From Thiomicrorhabdus indica (GTDB lineage Bacteria; Pseudomonadota; Gammaproteobacteria; Thiomicrospirales; Thiomicrospiraceae): 64,000 bases of DNA. The first letter of the stretch is position 1. Every line of letters starts with the position of its first letter. This document shows, one piece after another, positions 46,841 through 55,103 of this stretch. The notes beneath the pieces were generated by a model. That model had not been told where the DNA came from. It ran no database searches and worked only from the letters and a program-made list of their open reading frames with translations. The position numbers and the translations under genes were made by a program. The stretch spans positions 124,001-188,000 of the forward strand of contig NZ_CP033040.1 in NCBI RefSeq assembly GCF_004293625.1. The letters run 5' to 3'.

Positions 46841-46911
46841 CTAAAAGAAGTGTCAGAGGTTGCCGTAGTGTTTAAAGCTGCATGTGGGGTGGGAATCGAA
46901 TTGAGCATAAT

Positions 46912-46950
46912 TTGCACCTTCTACGTGTAAAAACGTAGAAAATAGTGCAA
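46912..46950. other. Nested hairpin in intergenic DNA
   Basis: TTGCAC (46912-46917) pairs with GTGCAA (46945-46950), and within it TTCTACGT (46919-46926) pairs with ACGTAGAA (46933-46940). There is no T run in either direction. It could be a protein-binding dyad or an RNA structure in the leader of the small gene at 46649. Confidence 0.35.
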
Positions 46951-47011
46951 GTTTTATTCCAAAAAGGAATTTTAAGGCCTTTAAAAAGGATGGAATTAGT
47001 TATTTAGTGAT

Positions 47012-47365
47012 TTATTTTATTGTTTTAGGTGCGTCGTAGTGATTGGGTTCGTCACTAAATACGCGGACATTCCACTCAGCGGCAAGCCCATCGTCAGCCA
47101 AACAGACGGTTTGGAAGAAATTAACAATTTCTTGTCGTTGGCAATGCGCTTCAAATGCATCCATATCTTCCCAGATTTCATTAAACACAATCGGAAAGCC
47201 TTTGCCTTCGGCAAAGGGGCTTTGAATTTGGCGGGTAACGCGGTATTGAATACAACCATCTTCTCGAAGTGTGTTTGGTTCTAAGGCTTGAAGACGCTGG
47301 AAAAGGGAATCAAACTTTCCTTCTTTAGGTAAAAATTCTGCAACGCAATAAACTCTCTTTGACAT
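47012..47365 (-). CDS. Antibiotic biosynthesis monooxygenase (ABM) domain protein
   Basis: A 117-residue ferredoxin-like ABM-fold protein. EFLPKEGKFDSLFQRLQALE, DGCIQYRVTRQ and NEIWEDMDAFEAHCQRQE are family features; members include YgiN-type quinol monooxygenases and heme-degrading enzymes. The substrate is not known. AGGAG precedes the ATG by 6 bases. It is a single gene with no obvious partner. Confidence 0.82.
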   Translation of the reverse strand: MSKRVYCVAEFLPKEGKFDSLFQRLQALEPNTLREDGCIQYRVTRQIQSPFAEGKGFPIVFNEIWEDMDAFEAHCQRQEIVNFFQTVCLADDGLAAEWNVRVFSDEPNHYDAPKTIK

Positions 47366-47452
47366 GGAATTCTCCTCATTTCAATGGTCGTTAGATTACC
47401 ATTCAGAGTGTGACTTGAGAAGTGGCATGTAAGAGTTGATGAGCTAGGAAAT

Positions 47453-47481
47453 AAAAAAGCCGGTCAATTTGACCGGCCGGT
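47453..47481 (-). terminator. Rho-independent terminator that embeds the ACCGGCCGGT palindrome
   Basis: GCCGGTCAA (47459-47467) pairs with TTGACCGGC (47469-47477), and the A run to its left reads as a T run for the minus strand. The palindrome at 47472-47481 supplies half the stem. It ends the DUF2189 transcript. Confidence 0.85.
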
Positions 47482-47505
47482 AACAACTTAGGAGAGGGTT
47501 GTTAG

Positions 47506-48330
47506 CTATTTAATTTCAGTTTTAGGATCGATTTCAATCAAATCATTAAATGCGTGCCATGAGGCGTATCCAAGTAACGGCATAATCACCAACATTGCTA
47601 TACCGAAAGTAACAATCCCAATAGAGATCAACGCCCCGATAATCAATGCCCAAACGGCCATAACCGCTTTGTTGTGCATCACAACTTTAAAACTCAGAAT
47701 CATCGCTTGAATCACACCAATATTTCGGTCTCTAAGTAGCAATGGAATAGTGACAACACTTAATGCAAACACTACCGCAGAAACTGCTGCACCGGAAATC
47801 ATGAAATAGGTCATAAATGTTAGACCAACATCCGATGTTAAAAAGCTCATAATGCCGGCGTTCGGATCAACGATGAGTAGTGAACTTGAATTAACAATTG
47901 CGGCGATTAACGGAACCACACGACTCCAAATGGCAATAATGATACCGAGTGCTAGAGCAAATAAAGCAAACTCAGTCAGGTTATGCCGCCATGAAACCAT
48001 TGATTTTAATAAATGCGGTTTTTCTCCTTTGTGCAATTGGATGGAAACAGCATAGAGCCCAGTCGCGAGAAACGGAGATAGCATGACAAAGAAGGTCGCG
48101 ACCTTAAACATCATAATGGGTTGTTCTTGAAAACTATTGAATACCAGTAATACTGAAAAAGCCATAATGCTGCCGTAGAAGAAAGATGCAAGTGGCGCAT
48201 GTGCCATGTCCATCCAGCCTTTTTTCAGCCAGTGCCCAATATGTGAAAACTGAACGTCTTTTGATACGATATGTTCACCTTTTTCAGTGACATGATCGTG
48301 AATCGCGGGTGAAGAATAAGTGCTTGTCAT
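47506..48330 (-). CDS. DUF2189 membrane protein
   Basis: A 274-residue integral membrane protein with six predicted helices between about 55 and 260, starting after HWLKKGWMDMAHAPLASFFY, the DUF2189 signature. The N-terminal 40 residues are polar and cytoplasmic. ATG 48330 has CAGGAGG 6 bases upstream; a longer frame to 48399 is not needed. Function is unknown. Confidence 0.85.
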   Translation of the reverse strand: MTSTYSSPAIHDHVTEKGEHIVSKDVQFSHIGHWLKKGWMDMAHAPLASFFYGSIMAFSVLLVFNSFQEQPIMMFKVATFFVMLSPFLATGLYAVSIQLHKGEKPHLLKSMVSWRHNLTEFALFALALGIIIAIWSRVVPLIAAIVNSSSLLIVDPNAGIMSFLTSDVGLTFMTYFMISGAAVSAVVFALSVVTIPLLLRDRNIGVIQAMILSFKVVMHNKAVMAVWALIIGALISIGIVTFGIAMLVIMPLLGYASWHAFNDLIEIDPKTEIK

Positions 48331-48676
48331 AATTTCCTCCTGTTCGAAAACTTCGGTAATGACAAAAGGCGAGATTGAACGTTTAAGCCAACGAATCAAA
48401 AGAGATTATTTGTTGGTCGTGCCTCAAATCTGCCTGAAAATGAAAAAATCTACTCTACTTTTTATAAAGAATAATCCTTTGTAAACGGCTGAAAATTTCA
48501 GCAAATTAGGTTAAAAAAATCTTTTCGAGTTTTATTTATACCTTATTTGATACCGGAAACGCTAATTAAAATTACGTAAGTAATTGATTTATAAAATTAA
48601 TATAAGAATCTAATAATATTTTATGGGCTTGAGTAAAACGGATGGTTTGAAGGGCTGTAAATCAGTGGAAATAGGA

Positions 48677-49468
48677 ATGGCAGATCAAATTAAAAACGCC
48701 CAAGGCAAAGTTGTCCAAGATAGAAATTTCGATAAATTAGTGGATAAGTTTGAAAAAAAAGTCTATGACACTGTTAAGGGTGAGTGGCGCCTGAAGTTGC
48801 TGAAAGAAGATTTGGAAACCTTAAGAAACCAATCGCAAATGAGTATTTGGGATGCAGGTTGTGGGTTTGCGCAAATCAGTCAATGGTTCGCTCAAGTTGG
48901 GCACGATGTGACTTTGTGTGATTTATCTCATCAGATGTTGATTCGTGCACGTGAAAATTTTGCCCGTCAAAACCTTACCGGCCGGTTTATTGAAGGGGCT
49001 GCCCAAGAGGTTGCTGAGACGTTAGAATCGTTTGACTTGGTCTTGTTTCATGCGGTTTTAGAATGGTTGGCAGAGCCTAAACAGACATTAAAGGCTGTAG
49101 CCGATAAAGTGTCACCGGCCGGTTACTTTTCGCTACTGTTTTACAATCGAAATTCGGTCGTGATCCGTAATACGTTAAAAGGCGGCTGGCGTCTGCCTTA
49201 TTTAATGAATGATGAGTATTTGGGCAAAGGTAAAAAACTCACGCCGCCAAATCCGCAAATTCCGGAAGAGGTCTGTTCGTGGTTAGAAGAATGGGGTTTC
49301 GAAATTCAGGTTCATACAGGTATTCGAGTGTTTCATGATTACATGACCCCAGAAGTGATAGAACAAAGTAGTATTGATGAGCTGTTAGACTTGGAATATC
49401 GTTATTGCCGAGAGCCGACCTATCGTAATATGGCGCGTTATATTCATATTTTGGCCAAAAAACCATAG
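48677..49468 (+). CDS. cmoM: tRNA 5-carboxymethoxyuridine methyltransferase
   Basis: A SAM-dependent methyltransferase of 263 residues that methylates cmo5U at the tRNA wobble position. It matches E. coli CmoM in order: RNFDKLVDKFEKKVYDTVKG, motif I IWDAGCGFAQISQWFA, VTLCDLSHQMLIRARE, LVLFHAVLEWLAEP, TGIRVFHDYM and the C-terminal YRNMARYIHILAKKP. ATG 48677 is favoured, as homology begins shortly after; ATG 48623 would add 18 residues and has no ribosome site either. Two palindromes (48977 and 49114) are inside. Confidence 0.9.
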   Translation: MADQIKNAQGKVVQDRNFDKLVDKFEKKVYDTVKGEWRLKLLKEDLETLRNQSQMSIWDAGCGFAQISQWFAQVGHDVTLCDLSHQMLIRARENFARQNLTGRFIEGAAQEVAETLESFDLVLFHAVLEWLAEPKQTLKAVADKVSPAGYFSLLFYNRNSVVIRNTLKGGWRLPYLMNDEYLGKGKKLTPPNPQIPEEVCSWLEEWGFEIQVHTGIRVFHDYMTPEVIEQSSIDELLDLEYRYCREPTYRNMARYIHILAKKP

Positions 49469-49476
49469 ACCTGCGT

Positions 49477-49578
49477 ATGAAAATTGCTAGCAAAAAGATC
49501 GACTGCCGTGACAATATGCAAAAAATTCTCACCGCCGAGCAGTTTGAAAAACTCGCTTCAATCTACCCAATGATGTAA
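49477..49578 (+). CDS. Possible 33-residue small protein or gene remnant
   Basis: Starts 8 bases after cmoM. The short frame contains QKILTAEQFEKLASIYPMM, which resembles the end of a longer protein. It may be a coupled small protein or a leftover of a decayed gene. No ribosome binding site is visible. Low confidence. Confidence 0.25.
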   Translation: MKIASKKIDCRDNMQKILTAEQFEKLASIYPMM

Positions 49579-49601
49579 TTTTTTATCCCTCGAAAAACAA
49601 A

Positions 49602-49634
49602 AACGCCGCAAAGATGTTCTCTGCGGCGTTTTTT
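49602..49634. terminator. Bidirectional rho-independent terminator
   Basis: AACGCCGCA (49602-49610) pairs with TGCGGCGTT (49622-49630), with A and T runs outside. It serves the convergent cmoM and cytochrome operons. Confidence 0.9.
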
Positions 49635-49652
49635 ATTGCTTTTGGAAAGTGC

Positions 49653-49985
49653 TTATTTCAGCGAACCAAAATAGGCGCTAATATTGGCAATATCTTGATC
49701 GCTTAAAACTTTTGCCATAGGTGCCATCATTAGATCGTTACGACTACCGTTTTTGTAGGCTTTGAGTGCAATTTCCAAGTATTGTGCACTTTGACCATTT
49801 AGATTTGGGTAGGTTGGCAAAATCGCTTGGCCATTTTCACCATGACAGGAAAAACACATTTTGGCTTTTTCTTTTCCCATTTGAATGTCTGCCGCATTGG
49901 CAACTTGCCCGACAGCTAAGGCGGCATAGACTCCCGCACCTAAAACAACACTCGATAAACGTAAGTTCATTCGGTTCATATTCAT
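49653..49985 (-). CDS. Class I c-type cytochrome, c553-like
   Basis: A 110-residue periplasmic monoheme cytochrome: signal peptide (about 1-31, QVANA-ADI), heme site CFSCHGENG, and axial Met in the MMAPMAK segment. QDIANISAYFGSLK ends the fold. It lies 19 bases after the CydB-like gene, the last of three, and is likely the soluble electron donor or acceptor of that membrane complex. Confidence 0.88.
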   Translation of the reverse strand: MNMNRMNLRLSSVVLGAGVYAALAVGQVANAADIQMGKEKAKMCFSCHGENGQAILPTYPNLNGQSAQYLEIALKAYKNGSRNDLMMAPMAKVLSDQDIANISAYFGSLK

Positions 49986-50004
49986 TCCTTTATTTTCAAT
50001 TTAT

Positions 50005-51237
50005 TTACAGTGCGTGGCGCAACCATGTCCAGATGCCGACGAGGAAGAAAACGGCAATCCAAGCAATCATGACTGCGACTGCGGAATCGGCTAATTTAGC
50101 CACTTGCAGCGAGGCGGTGTACATGCCTTTGGTGCGCCCGGCTTTATAGAGTGCGGTTAAGAAGAATCCGCCAACCAAGCCACCGACACCAAGTAAAGTC
50201 AGGAAGAACAAGATGGTACTCGGAATATCTTCCATCACTTTGTAGTCCATAATGGTGTAGTCAAACGGCAGCATATATTGCACACGAAGTACTTCGCGGA
50301 AAATCGCGATCAGTAGCCCCATGATGATGGCCATCATCAAGGTTTTATAGCCGGTTTTCGTATCGCCTTTACCATAGAAAAGCATTGCCGCAAATCCCAC
50401 CATAAAAGCAAATAACAACCATGTCATCGGATTTAGCCAAGTGAGCATGTCGTGGGGCATATCCAATATCCACCAAGTAAAGGTGAGAATTTGCAGAATA
50501 ATCCCGACCAGTGCGACCTTATCTCCAACACCTTTAACAAACAGACTGTATTCCAGTGAGTAGTCTTCACGCACCTTGTAATAGTGCGCATAAGCTTGTA
50601 AAAAGATACCGACTACGGTCACGCTCATTGCCATAAAGAAGAGAAAACGACTCAGTTGCCAAGCGTGTAAGGCGCTGCCGCTCATATCAACTTGTCCGTT
50701 TGGCGCGTACCAATCCATCCACTGCTCAGGAAGCAAAGATTGATATGAAAGCACGTGCATAATAAAACCATCCAGCAGCAACATAGCTAAGCCAAAATAG
50801 CCCCACCAAACTACACCGCCACCCGCATTCGGTTTATTTTTGTAGTAGAAAATAAACCAAGCCGAATAGCCAAGAATCAAGGTAAAGATAAAGCCAATCG
50901 CCCAAGAGGCCGATAGAATATTGGAGACATACCACAGCGGATCATAAATGACCTGTGTAAACAGTAACGGCGCGACGCCTAATACAATCAGCATACTAAC
51001 GCTGACTTTGGCCGCCTTGGTCATGCCTATCGACAGTCTTTGCCAAAATGGATTATCACGTTTGCTAAAGCCGTAAAGTGCTATACCGGCACTGCCCAAA
51101 GTGATATTGACGAATAAAATATGACTGACCCATGTCAGCACCATTAAAAATTGAAACACCACCGGATGCGCCGGAATCCCAGCCGGATCACGTAACACCT
51201 GCAAAGTGGTGGCAATGCTATGAGAATCCATTTCCAT
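50005..51237 (-). CDS. CydB-like polytopic membrane protein of a cytochrome bd-like complex
   Basis: A 410-residue inner-membrane protein with about nine to ten hydrophobic helices and little polar loop. FLMVLTWVSHILFVNITLGS with a helix His, and SRFLFFMAMSVTVVGIFLQA, suggest a heme- or quinone-associated subunit. It overlaps the upstream CydA-like gene by one base (TAATG), so they are made together. Similarity to true CydB is distant; it is assigned mainly from context, helix pattern and its partner. Confidence 0.6.
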   Translation of the reverse strand: MEMDSHSIATTLQVLRDPAGIPAHPVVFQFLMVLTWVSHILFVNITLGSAGIALYGFSKRDNPFWQRLSIGMTKAAKVSVSMLIVLGVAPLLFTQVIYDPLWYVSNILSASWAIGFIFTLILGYSAWFIFYYKNKPNAGGGVVWWGYFGLAMLLLDGFIMHVLSYQSLLPEQWMDWYAPNGQVDMSGSALHAWQLSRFLFFMAMSVTVVGIFLQAYAHYYKVREDYSLEYSLFVKGVGDKVALVGIILQILTFTWWILDMPHDMLTWLNPMTWLLFAFMVGFAAMLFYGKGDTKTGYKTLMMAIIMGLLIAIFREVLRVQYMLPFDYTIMDYKVMEDIPSTILFFLTLLGVGGLVGGFFLTALYKAGRTKGMYTASLQVAKLADSAVAVMIAWIAVFFLVGIWTWLRHAL

Positions 51238-52640
51238 TACTGTTCTCCTTTGGCAACAATATAGTCTGAACCAAACTTGGTACTCGCTGTTTGCGTATTC
51301 TCTTTGGATAAAGAAGCAAGATATTCGGCAACCAACTGCTGCTCATGTTCCGGTAATGGAATCCGCGGCATATAAGGCACCAGACCGTGATAAAGCGCGC
51401 CGCCCAAATAAGCTTTAATTTGCGCCACATCGGTCGAACCATGCAGCTTTTTGACCATTGGTCGTAACCCTGTATCTTCCATACTATGACAGTTCGCACA
51501 CATTGCCTTAGCGACAAACTCGCCTGCTTGCAAACGATTGGCATCGGTGTAGTTTTTTAATTCTTCCGGCACAAAGGGATGAGTTGCCAGAATGCCTTTC
51601 TGCGCCACCATTGGTAAGTTCGATTCAATCTGTTTCCCCGGCACATCACGAGAAATAAGCTGATTGGAGTAAACATATTGCCCTGCGACATAAGGTTTAC
51701 GAATTGACTCACGCGAACGCTCTTCCGGCCATAGACCGGCAATCGCGATTACCGCTGTCATTGCCCAAGCAAAGCTTTGTTTTAGATAGAGCGGCTTCCA
51801 AGCGGTTAGGGCAAAATACAGAATAGTTGCCCCCAATACCGCAAATAATGTTGGGGCGATATAGCCTGGTAGCTGGGTCTGCATAATAATTTTGGCATTT
51901 TCAGGTAGCGTTTGGATGTACCACATCCACATAATCATCCCTAAGAAAACGCCTGCCAACCCCATCTTAGAAAGGAAACGTGTGATTTCAATACGAACCG
52001 CTTCGTTTTTCATTGTGGATGCCAAAATACCGCCCACAGCACCGGCAATCGCAAACATAAAGGCGGTTCTCAGCCCTAAATGCGCAAAAAAGTTTAGGTT
52101 AAAAAACGCATCCATGGTAGACCCCGTTTGATACCAAGAATCATTACCCGGCCACATCATGAAAGACAAAATGCCAACAATCAGCAACATGGTCGCCCAT
52201 GAAGCCAATGCAAAAACCCACGTTAATTTTAAATGCGTTTTCGGATCGACCTTGCCAATCAAATAAACCAGTGCATAAACACCGATCACTTCCACAGTAA
52301 AATAGACCCATTCAGCCGCCCAAACCCAAACAAAGTTATGAATTAAGCCACCCACACCTTTGGGTGAAGCAACGGTAATGGCGTACCAAATACCCGGCCC
52401 GGTAATCGAACCGATAATGTAGGAAAACACTAATAAGAAAACACCGTACTTTTTGATGTATTCCATCAGCTCTGGTTTATTTTCCCGAACCGCTTTGGTT
52501 TCCAGTAAGGCAAACAGCCAAGAGGCACCAACCGATGTGTGCGATGAGAGCACATGGATGGTACCGATTATCCCCATTACCCAAGCGGAACCGATCACCG
52601 GCACATACCAACTTGGATAAAGCCCAAGGGTTTCTAACAT
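51237..52640 (-). CDS. CydA-like membrane protein fused to a C-terminal cytochrome c domain
   Basis: A 467-residue protein. Residues about 1-315 have eight to nine helices with a CydA-like layout: HVLSSHTSVGASWLFALLE (helix His and Glu), GSITGPGIWYAITV and WAAEWVYFTVEVIGVYAL. The CydA Q-loop and GRQPW motif are not seen. Residues about 375-450 are a periplasmic cytochrome c with CANCHSMED and a downstream Met (VPYMPRIP). First gene of a three-gene operon. It is probably a quinol- or cytochrome-c-linked oxidoreductase; a true terminal oxidase role is unproven. Opposite is the RegB/RegA pair. Confidence 0.65.
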   Translation of the reverse strand: MLETLGLYPSWYVPVIGSAWVMGIIGTIHVLSSHTSVGASWLFALLETKAVRENKPELMEYIKKYGVFLLVFSYIIGSITGPGIWYAITVASPKGVGGLIHNFVWVWAAEWVYFTVEVIGVYALVYLIGKVDPKTHLKLTWVFALASWATMLLIVGILSFMMWPGNDSWYQTGSTMDAFFNLNFFAHLGLRTAFMFAIAGAVGGILASTMKNEAVRIEITRFLSKMGLAGVFLGMIMWMWYIQTLPENAKIIMQTQLPGYIAPTLFAVLGATILYFALTAWKPLYLKQSFAWAMTAVIAIAGLWPEERSRESIRKPYVAGQYVYSNQLISRDVPGKQIESNLPMVAQKGILATHPFVPEELKNYTDANRLQAGEFVAKAMCANCHSMEDTGLRPMVKKLHGSTDVAQIKAYLGGALYHGLVPYMPRIPLPEHEQQLVAEYLASLSKENTQTASTKFGSDYIVAKGEQ

Positions 52641-52941
52641 GCTTTTTTACTCCTATATAAGATTTTTCTTATTGATATAAAATGAACTTATATCTAGTTG
52701 TTTTTATTGAACTTTTTCAGCTCGCGAAAAATCATAGAACAAAAAAACAGGTCAAATATGCGGCAAAATGTCACATGTGGCAAAATGCCGCAGAATTAAT
52801 GAAGAAAACTTGAATTAATTATTTAGAAAATATGAATCTGTTTAATTCATATAATCATTTTCATGAATTTTTAAGTAATATTAATTTGCAAAAAAGTCGC
52901 AAAAAAGTACTTTCACCCACAAACCACATAAACGGCAAGCT
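52641..52941. promoter_or_regulatory. Divergent promoter region with two RegA/PrrA-type boxes
   Basis: The 301-bp gap between the oxidase-like operon and regB. At 52760-52774 the minus strand reads GTGACATTTTGCCGC, which fits the RegA consensus GNGRCRTTNNGNCGC at every defined base. At 52777-52791 the minus strand reads GCGGCATTTTGCCAC, one mismatch. The two are direct repeats 17 bases apart, and together have dyad ends (TGCGGCA / TGCCGCA at 52759-52792). The rest is AT-rich. Consensus quoted from memory of RegA literature. Confidence 0.6.
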
Positions 52942-54348
52942 ATGCTCAAATTCCCCCTCCCACAACGAGAACACCTTCGTTACTACTCCAGCATGCTTAT
53001 GTTCTTAGGTCTTATCTGGACAGTTACGCTAGGTTGGTTTATCGGGCATTTGAAAATGCAGTTTTCAATCGGCTGGGTATTGTTTTGGTTTTCAACACTT
53101 TTATTAACACTTTTAGTAAGCCTATTTCTAAGCAAAACCAATAGCAAAAAACCAAAACAAGAAGGTCGGCGAGATAGCTGGCTCTGGATGTTATTACTGA
53201 TGTGGGTAATGTTGTTGAATAGCGCTTTACTATATGAAACCGGCGGCACGATAAATCCCCTGATTCACCTGTTATTGCTACCGCTAGCTCTTGGAATGTT
53301 ACTACTTCCTTCACCGTATTTTATGATTTTAGCGGTCTTTTCAGGGCTCTTATACCTCGTATTAAATTTTTACTACGTACCGATAATGTCCTTGAAAGTA
53401 CATAGCTTACAAGCTTTTTTCGCGTGGCATTTACACGGTTCTATGCTGGTTTTTATGTTGCTAGTGTTATTTTTAGCACTTTTTATTCTGCCCATGAAAA
53501 TGCGATTAGATAAACAACAGAGCATATTGCAACAACATCAACGTAATGCACTCGAAAGCGAATACCTTCTTTCAGTGGCTAGTATTGCCTCAGCTTCAGC
53601 ACATCAATTGAGTACCCCCTTAAATACACTGACACTGCTACAAGATTTACTAAAACAAGAAGTTCACAGTGTAACTGGCCGAGATTATTTAAAAACCATG
53701 CAAGAACAATTGAATGTCTGTACTCAAGCACTACAAAACTTGCAAATTCGTGCTGACTACGCGAATAAAAAAACTGCGCAAAGCATTCCTTTTTCGCGTT
53801 TTCTCAAAGAATTGAAACAAGAATTTGCACTACTCAACCCACAAAGCTCTCTAAAGTTAACTCCTGAAAATGTCAACCTTGCCCAAGGTTGCATCCTTGC
53901 TGATCCAAGTTTGAAACTGGCACTGATGAACTTGCTGGACAATGCCGCACGCCACAGTCCTCATTTTATAGGGCTAGATTGGCAAGTCTTACCGAAAGCC
54001 AATCATGGTAACAAGCGCTATACGCAGCTGGTTTTAATTGTGCGCGATCAAGGTGGCGGAATACCGCCCGAACAACTGGATTATTTAGGAAAAGAACCTG
54101 TTAAATCCAGTTATGGTCTGGGAATGGGAATATTTTTAACGCGAATGATTGTGCAGCGATTTCAGGGAAAGATTACGTTCAAAAACTATGATTCTCAGCA
54201 AATTCCTATTGAAAACCATATTGAAAGCCAAAACGACTTAGACGCTTCAAACAGCGCCTCACCGGTTCTAAACCCATGCGGCTTGTACATCGAGATTCAA
54301 TTTTCCAATATCATTGTCTCTGAGGAAACTAACCAATGCGAAAACTAG
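52942..54348 (+). CDS. regB: Redox-sensing histidine kinase, RegB/PrrB/ActS family
   Basis: A 468-residue inner-membrane kinase with about six helices (18-185). ETGGTINPLIHLL (about 99-111) matches the RegB quinone-sensing GGXXNP motif. The H-box is SASAHQLSTPLNTLTLL with His221, and Cys260 (QLNVCTQAL) stands 39 residues later, like the redox Cys265 of Rhodobacter RegB. The HATPase part has NLLDNAARHSP and DQGGGIPPEQ, then GLGMGIFLTRMI. It overlaps regA by 13 bases. It probably senses quinone or oxygen state and controls the divergent oxidase-like operon. Confidence 0.9.
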   Translation: MLKFPLPQREHLRYYSSMLMFLGLIWTVTLGWFIGHLKMQFSIGWVLFWFSTLLLTLLVSLFLSKTNSKKPKQEGRRDSWLWMLLLMWVMLLNSALLYETGGTINPLIHLLLLPLALGMLLLPSPYFMILAVFSGLLYLVLNFYYVPIMSLKVHSLQAFFAWHLHGSMLVFMLLVLFLALFILPMKMRLDKQQSILQQHQRNALESEYLLSVASIASASAHQLSTPLNTLTLLQDLLKQEVHSVTGRDYLKTMQEQLNVCTQALQNLQIRADYANKKTAQSIPFSRFLKELKQEFALLNPQSSLKLTPENVNLAQGCILADPSLKLALMNLLDNAARHSPHFIGLDWQVLPKANHGNKRYTQLVLIVRDQGGGIPPEQLDYLGKEPVKSSYGLGMGIFLTRMIVQRFQGKITFKNYDSQQIPIENHIESQNDLDASNSASPVLNPCGLYIEIQFSNIIVSEETNQCEN

Positions 54349-54962
54349 ACACGTCCATTTTAGTGGTCGATGATGATGCGACTTTTCTAAGAATTCTTGG
54401 TAATGCACTTAAGCAGCAGAAATGTCAAACGGTTTTAGGGGAGTCTCCTGAGCAAGCTAAGAAGATTTACACGTCTCAGCCCATTGAGTATGCGATTTTG
54501 GATTTAAACATAGATGGCCAAAGTGGGTTAAACGTTTTACAAGACTTACTGACCCACCAGCCCGATTGCCAAGCTCTGATTCTCACAGGCTATGCCAGCA
54601 TTACCACAGCGGTAGAAGCCATGCGCTTGGGCGCGATTGACTATTTATGCAAACCTGCTTCAGTGACAGAGATTTTAACTAAACTCAATACTTTCACTCC
54701 TGTCGCAGCTATGCATGCTAAAGCACAACCACCTGAAGAACCTCATAAAACCTCAAACACCTCTCAGAGTCAAGGCACTGCGCCAACCAAGCAGACTGAA
54801 GTGCCTGAATTTCAAGCCATGTCAGTCAAACGCATGGAATGGGAGCACATTCAGAAAGTTTTAGCAGAACATGAGGGCAATATTAGTGCCACGGCAAAAG
54901 CCTTGAATATGCACCGGCGCACCTTACAGAGAAAATTACAAAAGCGACCAAGTCTCAAATAA
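54336..54962 (+). CDS. regA: Redox response regulator, RegA/PrrA/ActR family
   Basis: A 208-residue regulator. The receiver (about 1-125) has VVDDDATFLRIL, the phospho-Asp in AILDLNIDGQSG and the near invariant LTGYASITTAVEAMRLGAID followed by YLCKP. An extended linker of about 40 residues rich in Ser, Thr, Gln and Pro follows; RegA proteins usually have a shorter Pro-rich one. The C-terminal Fis-type helix-turn-helix is RMEWEHIQKVLAEHEGN then ISATAKALNMHRRTLQRKLQ, the DNA-binding signature of the family. Coupled to regB by a 13-base overlap. Confidence 0.92.
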   Translation: MRKLDTSILVVDDDATFLRILGNALKQQKCQTVLGESPEQAKKIYTSQPIEYAILDLNIDGQSGLNVLQDLLTHQPDCQALILTGYASITTAVEAMRLGAIDYLCKPASVTEILTKLNTFTPVAAMHAKAQPPEEPHKTSNTSQSQGTAPTKQTEVPEFQAMSVKRMEWEHIQKVLAEHEGNISATAKALNMHRRTLQRKLQKRPSLK

Positions 54963-55103
54963 CTACAACATTAAAGAACCTCTGACTGAAGCAAAAGTAT
55001 TAACTGAAATGGCGCCTATTGCAGATTCTTTCTCAGTTTTAGGCGTGTATTCAAAAATACACCCTTACTTTTTACTTCAATATCCTGTTTTTAGAGAGAT
55101 TAA

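Larger units (their letters stand above)
68..49123. repeat. Highly iterated palindrome ACCGGCCGGT, dispersed
   Basis: Exact copies start at 68, 402, 546, 5587, 7951, 8369, 13529, 14311, 18367, 20681, 20779, 21202, 22692, 26837, 33917, 37523, 37994, 38528, 39138, 39537, 47472, 48977 and 49114, with a one-mismatch copy at 43182. 21 lie inside genes and two between genes (546 and 47472). Flanks are often TT/AA or TC/GA, extending the palindrome. None occurs after 49123. The density is far above chance for a 10-mer in 49 kb. Confidence 0.95.

Noticed and set aside
48944-48959. CACGTGAAA within cmoM as a fifth parS site
   Set aside because: Only about 10 of 16 bases match and the left half is wrong; coding constraint explains it.
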